Of a stretch of DNA of 64,000 bases, positions 42,601 through 51,110 are shown piece by piece. A program made the translations under genes and the position numbers. Positions within the stretch are counted from its first letter, which is position 1. Every line of letters begins with the position of its first letter. The stretch spans positions 2,078,233 to 2,142,232 of the forward strand of contig OZ025253.1 in NCBI GenBank assembly GCA_964019135.1, written 5' to 3'. The DNA comes from Arenicola marina. Lineage: Eukaryota > Annelida > Polychaeta > Arenicolidae. The notes beneath the pieces are model-generated. The model saw only the letters and a list, made by a program, of their open reading frames with translations, was not told the origin of the DNA and did no database searches.

Positions 42601-45260
42601 ATAGCGGGCAATGCCAGACTGACCAATAAAATCTATGTCAATACCATAGCGGGCAATGCCAGACTGACCAATAAAAGCTATGTCAATACCATAGTGGGCA
42701 ATAACATACTGACCAATAAAAGCTATGTCAATACCATAGCTAGCAATGCCAGATTGACCAATAAAAGCTATGTCAATACCATAGCGGGCAATGCCAGATT
42801 GACCAATAAAAGCTATGTCAATACCATAGTGGGCAATAACAGACTGACCAATAAAAGCTATGTCAATACCATAGCTAGCAATGCCAGCTTGACCAATAAA
42901 AGCTATGTCAATACCATAGCTAGCAATGCCAGAGTGACCAATAAAAGCTATGTCAATACCATAGCGGGCAATGCCAGATTGACCAATAAGAGCTATGTCA
43001 ATACCATAGCGGGCAATGCCAGACTGACCAATAAATACTATGTCAATACCATAGCGGGCAATGCCAGATTTACCAATAAAAGATATGTCAATACCATAGT
43101 GGGCAATAACAGACTGACCAATACAAGCTATGTCAATACCATAGCGGGCAATGCCAGACTGACCAATAAATACTATGTCAATACCATAGCGGGCAATGCC
43201 AGACTGACTAATAAAAGGTAATATCACTTAATATATCAATACAAAACTCTTCAATGAGAGCTAGACCACTAAGACAAAAGTAGGTCTATTTGGGGATAGC
43301 TTCACACATAAAGTCAATTGGTAAGAATGGTCGACGTGGGATCAAATGGTAAGAAACCGATCAGCCAGATATGACACATCAGCAAATATTTCAAAATTAA
43401 AACTTCGATCGGTTCTAATTCCGCCCATGCACGACTTCGCAATTATACGCCATTTGAAAAATGCGTGACCGGCGCAAAGAGTTGTGGGAAATATTTTGGT
43501 GCTATCTGGATGTTTTTACGGAGATAAATACTATTTTTCTACGCAATGCATGGACACAATTAATCAGCATATCGAAATTACATCCAGATTATATAACTTT
43601 CCCCTTTTACATAAATGATAATATCGAATGTGTAATTGTCTACAGAATACGTTGTCATGCGACGACGCCATCTTGTTATCACGCGATGACCAAAATAATA
43701 TCCAGAAGGCATTGCACGTGCAGTGGCGCCTCACAGTGGCAAAATCTGAACTGAATGATTTGCGAAGTCGTCTATGACAATATATCTCCCACAGCTGTGA
43801 CGTGGTTACTCACGCTGCTTGCGTCACATTCCGTTGTCTCCGTCATGCACTCGTCAGGACTGGCGCTGTCACACGTGTAGCAGTGGAGTCCTGTAACCAT
43901 GGAAACAATAATACATTCAATCCCCGCAATATCCACCATATATCATTATCCGTTTTTTCATTCGACTGACACATTGTGCTGGACGAGAGTGTGGCTGGTG
44001 TATACGATGAGGCGGCCTGATAACGAGACCACCATATCAGTCCTAGCTGAGACACTTGATATAGGTGTCACTTTGATGCGATATTGCTATATTTATGTGG
44101 GTAATACCTTAGATTGGGAAATGTGTGATCCTCACCTCACACCGGAATAATGTGAACCACGACTACGAAGCTGTGGTGTCGTATTTAACAATTTGTGGTA
44201 GACCTAATACACATATAAGTGATATCATCTCTTCTTTCTGCGTTATTCAACGTAGGGATCCGCGATTTCGTATTAATAAGAAGGCTCTGATACAAACATA
44301 TGAACCTCCAGATCGTTGGATCACATGGACTTGAGGAATGACGGCAGTAATCCCATCATACGGCTGATAGTTGAAATACGAAATATCGCTGAGGATATTA
44401 ACTCCGGTATTCGAAATAAACTTCTGTATTTTGCATCCACTACCTCACAGCTAACCGCGCGTTCTATAAAGTGGCTATCATGGTACGCTGTACAGCTGTC
44501 TGACGTCACATCAATAATTGCAATGTTTTCCTCCTTTATCTCACGTACTCGGACGATAAAGATACTCGACATCATGGGAGCAAGATACATAACAACCTAC
44601 TTATTAGGCCTGTTACACGCTGTCGGTGTGATACCGGGATTGAAGGTGTACAGAGAGGTTGGGGGTTGGAATGGTGGATGGGATAGGGGCGGGGATGGTG
44701 GAGGTGGCAGGGGCGGGTATGGTGGAGGGGGTAGGGGCGGGGATGGTGGAGGGTGTGGGGGCGGGGATGGGGGTTGTTGGGGGTGGGGGCGGGGATGGTG
44801 GAGGGTGTGGGGGCGGGGATGGGGGTTGGGGTGTTTAGTCTTATACCGTTCTGCGTTTCTTGTCATTATCTGTTACAGTTAGAGATAGGCGCCAAGCATC
44901 TACAATGAGTGCACTAATATTACATTTTGCTTCATTCTTTCAAATGTGATGTGTTTCAAATGTAAATATGCCTGTAATTTAAAACGGCGTCTCTTGAGAT
45001 AAACGAAAACTTGGCTATTTATATATATATATATCTCTGTCCGTAAACAACTTTACTTTAATGTTAATTAAATTAACCTTGTACCACGTAATTTGAAAAA
45101 ACAAAACATATGACTTCTTAGTTATAATTATTACGCCTGTGAATAAGCAGGTGGAAGACAAAAGTGCATGAACACCCACAGTGAAGGTAGGAGGGTACTT
45201 ACCACAGGACGAGGCTGTGAAGGTCGCCAGGACAAGGAACAAGCTGACAAAGGTCTTCAT
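30426..45260 (-). CDS. Secreted Ly6/uPAR - (EGF)x10 - CBM14 protein, 14 coding exons
   Basis: Predicted 674-residue extracellular protein. Minus-strand exons (high to low): 45260-45203, 43890-43814, 41950-41782, 40731-40276, 39826-39707, 38870-38751, 38081-37962, 37589-37470, 36727-36608, 35195-35076, 32817-32701, 32193-32074, 31303-31199, 30628-30426. All have GT/AG borders; every intron is phase 1 except the phase-0 one inside the Ly6 domain, and the sum is 2025 nt. Order: signal peptide (1-19), LU three-finger domain with 12 Cys (20-101), ten EGF modules (102-607), CBM14 with six Cys (618-671). The EGFs lack the calcium-binding N-terminal motif, and those read in full lack the O-fucose consensus before Cys3. 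There is no GPI signal or transmembrane segment. Likely role, inferred: chitin- or mucus-associated extracellular protein. Transcripts could include or skip EGF exons without shifting frame. Confidence 0.85.
31040..31140. mobile_element. SINE-like fragment
   Basis: TTCAGGACGCTTT, GAAGGAAGGG and AGAGTGGAGCCATG match 49627-49710 in order. Intron 13 of the LU-EGF-CBM14 gene. Confidence 0.4.
31199..31303 (-). CDS. Exon 13: EGF10
   Basis: Residues from 573: [14 protein letters not shown], then [13 protein letters not shown]. 105 nt, phase 1-1, donor GTCAGT. Its acceptor region (ttttcag|agg) is repeated at ~67-bp spacing in the adjoining intron. Confidence 0.85.
31303..31680 (-). repeat. Splice-acceptor repeat, ~67 bp x 5-6 (EGF10 exon)
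   Basis: Plus-strand copies of CTCTGAAAACACGTGCATTT start at about 31303, 31370 and 31438, with diverged ones to 31680. Read on the gene's strand each is CACGTGTTTTCAGAG, the acceptor of exon 13. The copies decay with distance from the exon. Confidence 0.8.
32074..32193 (-). CDS. Exon 12: EGF9
   Basis: Residues from 533: [17 protein letters not shown], then [15 protein letters not shown]. 120 nt, phase 1-1, donor GTAAGA. Confidence 0.87.
32701..32817 (-). CDS. Exon 11: EGF8
   Basis: Residues from 494: [17 protein letters not shown], then [12 protein letters not shown]. 117 nt, phase 1-1, donor GTATGT. Diverged from the 120-nt modules and one codon shorter. Confidence 0.86.
32830..33940. other. 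Long intron segment, nothing recognised
   Basis: Between EGF7 and EGF8 exons. No EGF-like text in any minus frame, so no missed module is evident. G run at 32977-32992. Confidence 0.5.
33945..34995. repeat. Minisatellite, 31 bp x ~34
   Basis: Units contain TTATTCTATTTAACATTAGG then AGGGTTTTCAG. A ~360-bp block (34,225-34,420 and 34,590-34,780) with the rare variant TTTTACATTCGGGGGTATTC is duplicated. Confidence 0.93.
35076..35195 (-). CDS. Exon 10: EGF7
   Basis: Residues from 454: [17 protein letters not shown], then [15 protein letters not shown]. 120 nt, phase 1-1, donor GTAGGA. A 31-bp satellite begins about 75 bases downstream on this strand. Confidence 0.88.
35321..36090 (+). mobile_element. 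CR1-like LINE, 5'-truncated 3' end
   Basis: The plus strand encodes [51 protein letters not shown] and a stop at 35807-35809: the C-terminal region after the RT domain of CR1-type ORF2. A ~280-base 3' UTR ends in TTGAATC repeats, the element's 3' tail. Sits in intron 9 of the LU-EGF-CBM14 gene, opposite strand. The reading frame here is unbroken, so the insertion is fairly young. Confidence 0.75.
36608..36727 (-). CDS. Exon 9: EGF6
   Basis: Residues from 414: [17 protein letters not shown], then [15 protein letters not shown]. 120 nt, phase 1-1, donor GTAAAA. Very close to EGF5, suggesting recent exon duplication. Confidence 0.88.
36820..37465 (-). repeat. Splice-donor minisatellite, ~37 bp x ~17 (EGF5 exon 8)
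   Basis: Plus-strand units contain CTCACAGAGGTCACCCACAG then AGGACATTCTT. On the gene's strand they read GACCTCTGTGAGAA then GTAAG or a decayed form, a copy of the exon 8 end (DYCENG|GTAAGAATG). A six- to seven-unit block is duplicated. Many units carry TTACC, i.e. a usable GT donor. Confidence 0.8.
37470..37589 (-). CDS. Exon 8: EGF5
   Basis: Residues from 374: [17 protein letters not shown], then [15 protein letters not shown]. 120 nt, phase 1-1, donor GTAAGA. Immediately downstream on this strand the 37-bp satellite repeats a diverged copy of this exon end and donor. Confidence 0.88.
37962..38081 (-). CDS. Exon 7: EGF4
   Basis: Residues from 334: [17 protein letters not shown], then [15 protein letters not shown]. 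120 nt, phase 1-1, donor GTGCGG. Confidence 0.88.
38751..38870 (-). CDS. Exon 6: EGF3
   Basis: Residues from 294: [17 protein letters not shown], then [15 protein letters not shown]. 120 nt, phase 1-1, donor GTGCGA. Confidence 0.88.
39421..39566. mobile_element. Foldback MITE with 6-bp target duplication
   Basis: Arms GTGGCTCATTTCACG and CGTGAAATCCGCCAC plus CTACGGGGCTTAGTCGGCTA and its complement make a ~60-bp hairpin stem. AGATCA flanks both ends (39415-39420, 39567-39572). The left arm has an internal 17-bp duplication. Lies in intron 5 of the LU-EGF-CBM14 gene. Confidence 0.8.
39707..39826 (-). CDS. Exon 5: EGF2
   Basis: Residues from 254. [16 protein letters not shown] then [12 protein letters not shown]: six Cys with EGF spacing. 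120 nt, phase 1-1, donor GTAGGT. Confidence 0.87.
40205..40260 (-). repeat. Partial duplicate of the exon 4 donor region
   Basis: CTGGCAGTATTTCCTGCCGTA beside a C run mirrors CTGGCAGTATTTGCCACCGTA at 40279. On the gene's strand it repeats the exon 4 end (GGKYCQ) about 60 bases downstream. Confidence 0.6.
40276..40731 (-). CDS. Exon 4: EGF1 with a large Ser/Lys/Gly insertion
   Basis: Residues 102-253. [12 protein letters not shown] (105-116) gives Cys1-3; [12 protein letters not shown] (240-251) gives Cys4-6. Between Cys3 and Cys4 lie 123 residues where the other modules have about 11. The insert repeats [12 protein letters not shown] (18-nt unit, about a dozen degenerate copies) and is strongly basic. 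The reading frame is open throughout and both splice sites are phase 1, so it is coding rather than an intron. Confidence 0.85.
40840..41575. repeat. Palindromic AT-rich minisatellite, 26 bp x ~28
   Basis: Units contain CCTTGGTTAAACCAATATAT. TTGGTTAAACCAA and AATATATATT are each self-complementary, so every unit can fold and the array can extrude cruciforms. Intron 3. Confidence 0.93.
41782..41950 (-). CDS. Exon 3: second part of Ly6/uPAR (LU) domain
   Basis: Residues 46-101: [19 protein letters not shown], then CC at 88-89 and the closing DYCN at 93-96. Together with exon 2 it gives the KGC and CCxxxDxCN signatures of three-finger proteins, with 12 Cys in all. The donor GTCCGT is weak but is the one that keeps phase 1. 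Confidence 0.8.
42218..42485. repeat. Minisatellite, 30 bp x 9
   Basis: Units contain GGTCAATAAGAGATATGCGA then ATATAAGACT. Joins directly to the following 45-bp array, and both share CAATAA. Confidence 0.92.
42486..43220. repeat. Minisatellite, 45 bp x ~16
   Basis: Units contain ACCAATAAAAGCTATGTCAA then TACCATAGCGGGCAATGCC. Being 15 codons long it stays open on both strands (a 255-codon minus ORF repeating [15 protein letters not shown]), but it lies in intron 2 with no start or splice support. Confidence 0.93.
43431..43771. mobile_element. Candidate 341-bp MITE
   Basis: Ends are exact 12-bp inverted repeats ACGACTTCGCAA / TTGCGAAGTCGT. No clear target duplication. A 97-codon ORF inside has no recognised domain. 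Intron 2. Confidence 0.45.
43814..43890 (-). CDS. Exon 2: first part of Ly6/uPAR (LU) domain
   Basis: Residues 20-45: [15 protein letters not shown] and then TTEC. The LxCYxC opening is the hallmark of the LU family. Ends in phase 0 before GTGAGT, splitting the domain between its fourth and fifth Cys. Confidence 0.82.
43900..45200. other. Intron 1, with a G-rich repeat at 44660-44830
   Basis: 44660-44830 holds ~18-bp degenerate copies of GGGGCGGGGATGGTGGAGG with G-quadruplex potential on the plus strand. The rest has ORFs but no recognised domains. Confidence 0.5.
45203..45260 (-). CDS. LU-EGF-CBM14 gene exon 1: signal peptide
   Basis: [19 protein letters not shown], a short basic start and a hydrophobic core, followed by a GTAAGT donor in phase 1. 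A longer in-frame ORF begins upstream at 45368, but this ATG follows the TATA box by ~70 bases and gives a clean signal peptide. Confidence 0.88.
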
Positions 45261-45327
45261 GGTGGTGTGTCTGTGGACGAAGGCTCCACGGTGAAACAAG
45301 CACTGATGCCTCCTCTTGGCCAGGGAC

Positions 45328-45336
45328 CTTTTATAG
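45328..45336 (-). promoter_or_regulatory. TATA box of the LU-EGF-CBM14 gene
   Basis: Reads CTATAAAAG on the minus strand, about 70 bases before the ATG at 45260. This predicts transcription start near 45303 and a 5' untranslated leader of about 43 bases. Strong consensus, position inferred. Confidence 0.6.
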
Positions 45337-45344
45337 CAGCAGAA

Positions 45345-46000
45345 CCTGGGGGCAGGATCCTTGGTCACGTGATTCGGGCTACAGGCATAATATGAATATC
45401 AGACGTGAATAGAGAGAAAAGGATCACCCTACTTAACCCAGTTGTGTGCCCGTACACGCGAACCTGCACTTGGAATGTACGCTAGTAATGGGGAGCTGTG
45501 CTTCCTGGTATCTTACTGACCCCGTAATGTAAGAAATGCACAACGCTGAAGGTTAAAGCTCGCACTGTTACGAAGTAATGCAAAACGTGTTTACTGGCCG
45601 CTTTGGGACGCACAACGTCTCAAATGTGTATTTTTGTTCTCAATCTTCATGTTATGTTTCCTTTATTTGTTTCTCTTTTCATTGTATATGTTTGTGTCAA
45701 ACGTGAGTCAAGTTTCTGCTCCACCTGAACCATTCCTCCACCACCAGTGCTCCACCGACTGGGCCTATATCAAGTGGGTTAGCCCTTTTAAGCTTCAAAT
45801 ATCTGCATTTACATCGTCTGATACCAAGCGCTCGTCACCTCGCATGTCCGTATCCAAAAGCTATTGCGTTTGTATGTTACCATACCCCAGATCTAGCGAG
45901 AACCGGCCTTGCCAAATGCTGTATAACAATGGAACGAAATGTATCTGTCAACTCACTTCTCAGAGCGCATGTTACCGCCAAATGAGTAAAGGCAGTGTTC
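45345..46000. other. Upstream region of the LU-EGF-CBM14 gene
   Basis: No gene recognised. A 125-codon plus ORF (45634-46011) overlaps the LINE ORF start and may be the 5' part of that element. Confidence 0.4.
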
Positions 46001-46001
46001 C

Positions 46002-46715
46002 ATGTCGTTAGCTGATACAATTTTGAGGCAGTATGGAGGTGTGACGCCAAATTCTTTGTGCTCGGTTATCCAGGTCGATAGTGGTGACGAAGGTAACGAC
46101 GAACCAAATACAATGAAGCATTCTCCTTATTGCTCGGACGACAAACTCACCGAATATTTTAAGGGGCAGTTCACAGTACTAAGTCTAAACTGCTGCTCCA
46201 TTTCGGCTAAGTATGAGGAAATCAAAATATTTGTAGAAAGCATTGGTTGTAAAGGTCAACAGTTTTCAGTTATTTGTATTCAGGAGAGCTGGCTCTCAGG
46301 GGATTCTGATATATCGCGCTTTAAGCTCAATGGTTATACAACAGTATCCCAGAGCAAAGCATGCACTGCGCATGGGGGCCTTATTATATATCTACGTGAC
46401 GTTCTCAGCTATAAAATGGTGACCAACGTTGTCGATAAAGAAACGTGGGAAGGGTTATTTATAGAAATCTCCAGTCCTTGCTGGAACAAAACCATTATGC
46501 TTGGAAATATATATAGACCCCCATGTGAGTTAATTGGGAATTACAAAGAATTTATTGAAGAATTTAGCTATGTTCTTAGTTCTATGGAGAGACACAGGAA
46601 TGAATTTATCATAGCCGGTGATTTTAACATTGATCTGCTCAAGATTAATGAAAAACAATGTATAAGTGATTTTTTTGATATGGTAACAAGTCACAGTTTC
46701 TTCCCCAGAATTACG
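46002..46715 (+). mobile_element. LINE endonuclease domain, truncated by a satellite
   Basis: Open frame with the AP-endonuclease signatures of CR1/Jockey-type ORF2: LSLNCCSISAKYEEI, CIQESWLSGDSDI, LGNIYRPP and IAGDFNIDLL. After FFPRITLPT, where LINEs go on towards the RT domain, the frame enters the 50-bp satellite. No RT domain follows in the window. Confidence 0.8.
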
Positions 46716-49185
46716 TTGCCAACCCCCAACCCACCCCGCCCTCCCGACACACGCCCCTCCGTCCACCAACACCCCCACCCCACCCCGCCCTCCCGACACA
46801 AGCCCCCTCCGTCCACCAACACACCCAACCCACCCCGCCCTCCCGACACAAGCCCCCTCCGTCCACCAGCACCCCCAACACCCCCACCCCACCCCGCCCT
46901 CCCGACACACGCCCACCCCACCCTCCCGACACACGCCCCCTCCGTCCACCAACACCCCCAACCCAACCCGCCCTCCCGACACACGCCCCCTCCGTCCACC
47001 AACACCCCCAACCCACCCCGCCCTCCCGACACACGCCCACCCCGCCCTCCCGACACACGCCCCCTCCGTCCACCAACACCCCCAACCCACCCCGCCCTCC
47101 CGACACACGCCCCCTCCGTCCACCAGCACCCCCAACACACCCCGCCCTCCCGACACAAGCCCCCTCCGTCCACCAACACTCCCAACCCACCCCGCCCTCC
47201 CGACACAAGCCCCCTCCGTCCACCAGCACCCCCAACCCACCCCGCCCTCCCGACACACGCCCTCTCCGTCCACCAACACCCCGAACCCACCCTGCCCTCC
47301 AGACACACGCCCTCTCCATCCACCAACACCCCAGCCCACCCCGCCCTCCCGACACACGCCCTCTCCGTCCACCAACACCCCACCCCACCCCGCCCTCCCG
47401 ACACACGCCCCCTCCGTCCACCAACACCCCCAACCCACCCCGCCCTCCCGACACACGCCCCCTCCGTCCACCAGCACCCCCACCCCGCCCTCCCGACACA
47501 CGCCCTCTCCGTCCACCAACACCCCGAACCCACCCCGCCCTCCAGACACACGCCCCCTCCGTCCACCAACACCCCCACCCCACCCCGCCCTCCCGACACA
47601 CGCCCCCTCCGTCCACCAGCACCCCTAACCCACCCCGCCCTCCCGACACACGCCCACCCCACCCTCCCGACACACGCCCTCTCCGTCCACCAACACCCCG
47701 AACCCACCCCGCCCTCCAGACACACGCCCCCTCCGTCCACCAACACTCCCAACCCACCCCGCCCTCCCGACACAAGCCCCCTCCGTCCACCAGCACCCCC
47801 AACCCACCCCGCCCTCCCGACACACGCCCTCTCCGTCCACCAACACCCCGAACCCACCCTGCCCTCCAGACACACGCCCTCTCCGTCCACCAACACCCCA
47901 CCCCACCCCGCCCTCCCGACACACGCCCTCTCCGTCCACCAACACCCCACCCCACCCCGCCCTCCCGACACACGCCCCCTCCGTCCACCAACACCCCCAA
48001 CCCACCCCGCCCTCCCGACACACGCCCCCTCCGTCCACCAGCACCCCCACCCCGCCCTCCCGACACACGCCCTCTCCGTCCACCAACACCCCGAACCCTC
48101 CCCGCCCTCCAGACACACGCCCCCTCCGTCCACCAACACCCCCACCCCACCCCGCCCTCCCGACACACGCCCCCTCCGTCCACCAGCACCCCGAACCCAC
48201 CCCGCCCTCCAGACACACGCCCCCTCCGTCCACCAACACCCCCACCCCACCCCGCCCTCCCGACACACGCCCCCTCCGTCCACCAGCACCCCTAACCCAC
48301 CCCGCCCTCCCGACACACGCCCACCCCGCCCTCCAGACACACGCCCCCTCCGTCCACCAACACCCCCACCCCACCCCGCCCTCCCGACACACGCCCCCTC
48401 CGTCCACCAACACCCCGAACCCACCCCGCCCTCCAGACACACGCCCCCTCCGTCCACCAACACCCCCACCCCACCCCGCCCTCCCGACACACGCCCCCTC
48501 CGTCCACCAGCACCCCTAACCCACCCCGCCCTCCCGACACACGCCCACCCCACCCTCCCGACACACGCCCCCTCCGTCCACCAGCACCCCCAACCCACCC
48601 CGCCCTCCCGACACGCGCCCCCTCCGTCCACCAGCACCCCCAACCCACCCCGCCCTCCCGACACAAGCCCCCTCCGTCCACCAACACCCCCAACACACCC
48701 CGCCCTCCCGACACAAGCCCCCTCCGTCCACCAACACCCCCAACCCACCCCACCCTCCCGACACACGCCCTCTCCGTCCACCAACACCCCCAACCCACCC
48801 CGCCCTCCCGACACACGACCCCTCCGTCCACCAACACCCCCAACCCACCCCGCCCTCCCGACACACGCCCCCTCCGTCCACCAGCACCCCCAACCCACCC
48901 CGCCCTCCCGACACACGCCCCTCCGTCCACCAACACCCCCAACCCACCCCACCCTCCCGACACACGCCCTCTCCGTCCACCAACACCCCCACCCCACCCC
49001 GCCCTCCCGACACACGCCCCCTCCGTCCACCAACACCCCCACCCCACCCGCCCTCCCGACACACGCCCCCTCCGTCCACCAGCACCCCCAACCCACCCCG
49101 CCCTCCCGACACACGCCCCCTCCGTCCACCAGCACCCCCAACCCACCCCACCCTCCAGACACACGCCCCCTCCGTCCACCAACAC
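46716..49185. repeat. Minisatellite, 50 bp x ~49
   Basis: Units contain CCCGACACACGCCCCCTCCG then TCCACCAACACCCCCAACCC. C-rich on the plus strand. Blocks recur (e.g. 47,120-47,500 resembles 47,730-48,100). ORFs up to 1102 codons (+) and 823 codons (-) cross it only because no unit contains a stop. Confidence 0.95.
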
Positions 49186-49610
49186 GTCAACAACACGTCG
49201 CAGCCTGTTTTATCTTGGGGCATCTCGTCCGCAGCCGATGTGTCAATTATCTCTTAGTGCATCACAGCCAACTCGAATGTAAGCAGAGGCTCACCCCGTG
49301 GCCTAATTAGTTGGGCTCTGGGCCATTGCACTGCGAGACCCAACATTTGTTCAAGGGTCAACTCAAATTGGCAATATAAGTAAAAAAAACAGTAGTTCAC
49401 GCTGTATTCTTAAGCGCATGTGTGTTTGGTTACGTGTGATTTCCATACGGCACATGCGACTGTCACAAATGCGCCATAAATATAGCTGCCATGGCCAACT
49501 GTCTTTCCTCTCCCCGAATTTGTAGAGACGCACATTCAGAAAGTCGGTCCGGAACTATAGCATTTGAGATTAGGCACATGGCATGGCACGCGTCTGTAAC
49601 CTGAGGCAAA
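49186..49610. other. Unique spacer, nothing recognised
   Basis: No gene, repeat array or LINE continuation could be recognised. Confidence 0.4.
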
Positions 49611-49619
49611 GTACGTCCC

Positions 49620-49765
49620 ATGGTCGGTTGGTTAATTAATTCAGGACGCTTTAACCACTTTTGGTCATATCGCGTCAATGAAAGAAGGAAGGGAAGAGTG
49701 GAGCCATGCCAGAGCACTCAATGCGAGCGCTCTAGCCCACTGAGCTGTACGTCACATGGAGACGG
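49620..49765 (-). mobile_element. Candidate tRNA-derived SINE
   Basis: On the minus strand AGCTCAGTGGGCTAGAGCGC resembles a tRNA A box region and GGCATGGCTCC, ~40 bases on, a degenerate B box. A related body is at 31040-31140. An unrelated perfect B box GGTTCGAATCC on the plus strand follows the next satellite at 50328. Confidence 0.4.
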
Positions 49766-49784
49766 ACCCTTGGCTATTGCCGCC

Positions 49785-50325
49785 CCAGCGGCCGGTGTGT
49801 TCGGCTGGGCCCGCCCCAGCGGCCGGTGTGCTCGGCTGGGCCCGCCCCAGCGGCCGGTGTGCTCGGCTGGGCCCGCCCCAGCGGCCGGTGTGCTCGGCTG
49901 GGCCAGCCCCAGCGGCCGGTGTGCTCGGCTGGGCCCGCCCAAGCGGCCGGTGTGCTCGGCTGGGCCCGCCCCAGCGGCCGGTGTGCTCGGCTGGGCCCGC
50001 CCCAGCGGCCGGTGTGCTCGGTTGGGCCCGCCCCAGCGGCCGGTGTGCTCGGCTGGGCCCGCCCCAGCGGCCGGTGTGCTCGGCTGGGCCCGCCCCAGCG
50101 GCCGGTGTGCTCGGCTGGGCCCGGCCAAGCGGCCGGTGTGCTCGGCTGGGCCCGCCCCAGCGGCCGGTGTGCTCGGCTGGGCCCGCCCAAGCGGCCGGTG
50201 TGCTCGGCTGGGCCCGCCCAAGCGGCCGGTGTGCTCGGCTGGGCCCGCCCCAGCGGCCGGTGTGCTCGGCTGGGCCCGCCCCAGCGGCCGGTGTGCTCGG
50301 CTGGGCCCGCCCCAGCGGCCGGTGT
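49785..50325. repeat. GC-rich minisatellite, 32 bp x 17
   Basis: Units contain CCAGCGGCCGGTGTGCTCGG then CTGGGCCCGCC. Very homogeneous. Confidence 0.95.
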
Positions 50326-50484
50326 GTGGTTCGAATCCAACCAGCGTAAAGGTCTATGTTGGTACAGGATAACGGTCTTTCTTCGCGAGTTTACTCCCCG
50401 GCAGATTGCTCGTATATAGAAGGTGGACCAGTGATTGCGCAGGTACCATTGATTGCGCACTTGCAGAAATTTGATTTTATTTAT

Positions 50485-51110
50485 ATTGGGAGGCTGTGGC
50501 GGGATTTGCCGTGGTCCTACACGACGTTGGAGATTCATTGGGATTATTGGGAGGCTGTGGCGGGGTTTGCCGTGGTCCTACACGACGTTGGGGATCCATT
50601 GGGATTATTGGGAGGCTGTGGCGGGGTTTGCCCTAGTCCTACACGACGTTGGGGATCCATTGGGATTATTGGGAGGCTGTGGCGGGGTTTGCCCTAGTCC
50701 TACACGACGTTGGGGATCCATTGGGATTATTGGGAGGCTGTGGCGGGATTTGCCGTGGTCCTACACGACGTTGGGGATCCATTGGGATTATTGGGAGGCT
50801 GTGGCGGGGTTTGCCCTAGTCCTACATGACGTTGGGGATCCATTGGGATTATTGGGAGGCTGTGGCGGGGTTTGCCCTAGTCCTACACGACGTTGGGGAT
50901 CCATTGGGATTATTGGGAGGCTGTGGCGGGGTTTGCCCTAGTCCTACACGACGTTGGGGATCCATTGGGATTATTGGGAGGCTGTGGCGGGATTTGCCGT
51001 GGTCCTACACGACGTTGGGGATCCATTGGGATTATTGGGAGGCTGTGGCGGGGTTTGCCCTAGTCCTACATGACGTTGGGGATTCATTGGGATTATTGGG
51101 AGGCTGTGGC
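50485..51110. repeat. Minisatellite, 61 bp x ~10
   Basis: Units contain GGATTATTGGGAGGCTGTGG, GGTTTGCC and TCCTACACGACGTTGGGGAT. Passes directly into the 22-bp array. Confidence 0.95.

Noticed and set aside
42460-43227. 255-codon minus ORF and 175-codon plus ORF
   Set aside because: A 45-bp unit without stops is open on both strands; it sits inside a well-supported intron.
46716-49185. Very long ORFs (1102 codons +, 823 codons -)
   Set aside because: Only the first ~235 codons of the plus ORF (LINE endonuclease) have protein-like content. The rest is 50-bp satellite with no stop in any register; both strands are open at once.
50328-50345. tRNA gene at the B box GGTTCGAATCC
   Set aside because: No A box or cloverleaf upstream on the plus strand; the preceding sequence is the 32-bp satellite.
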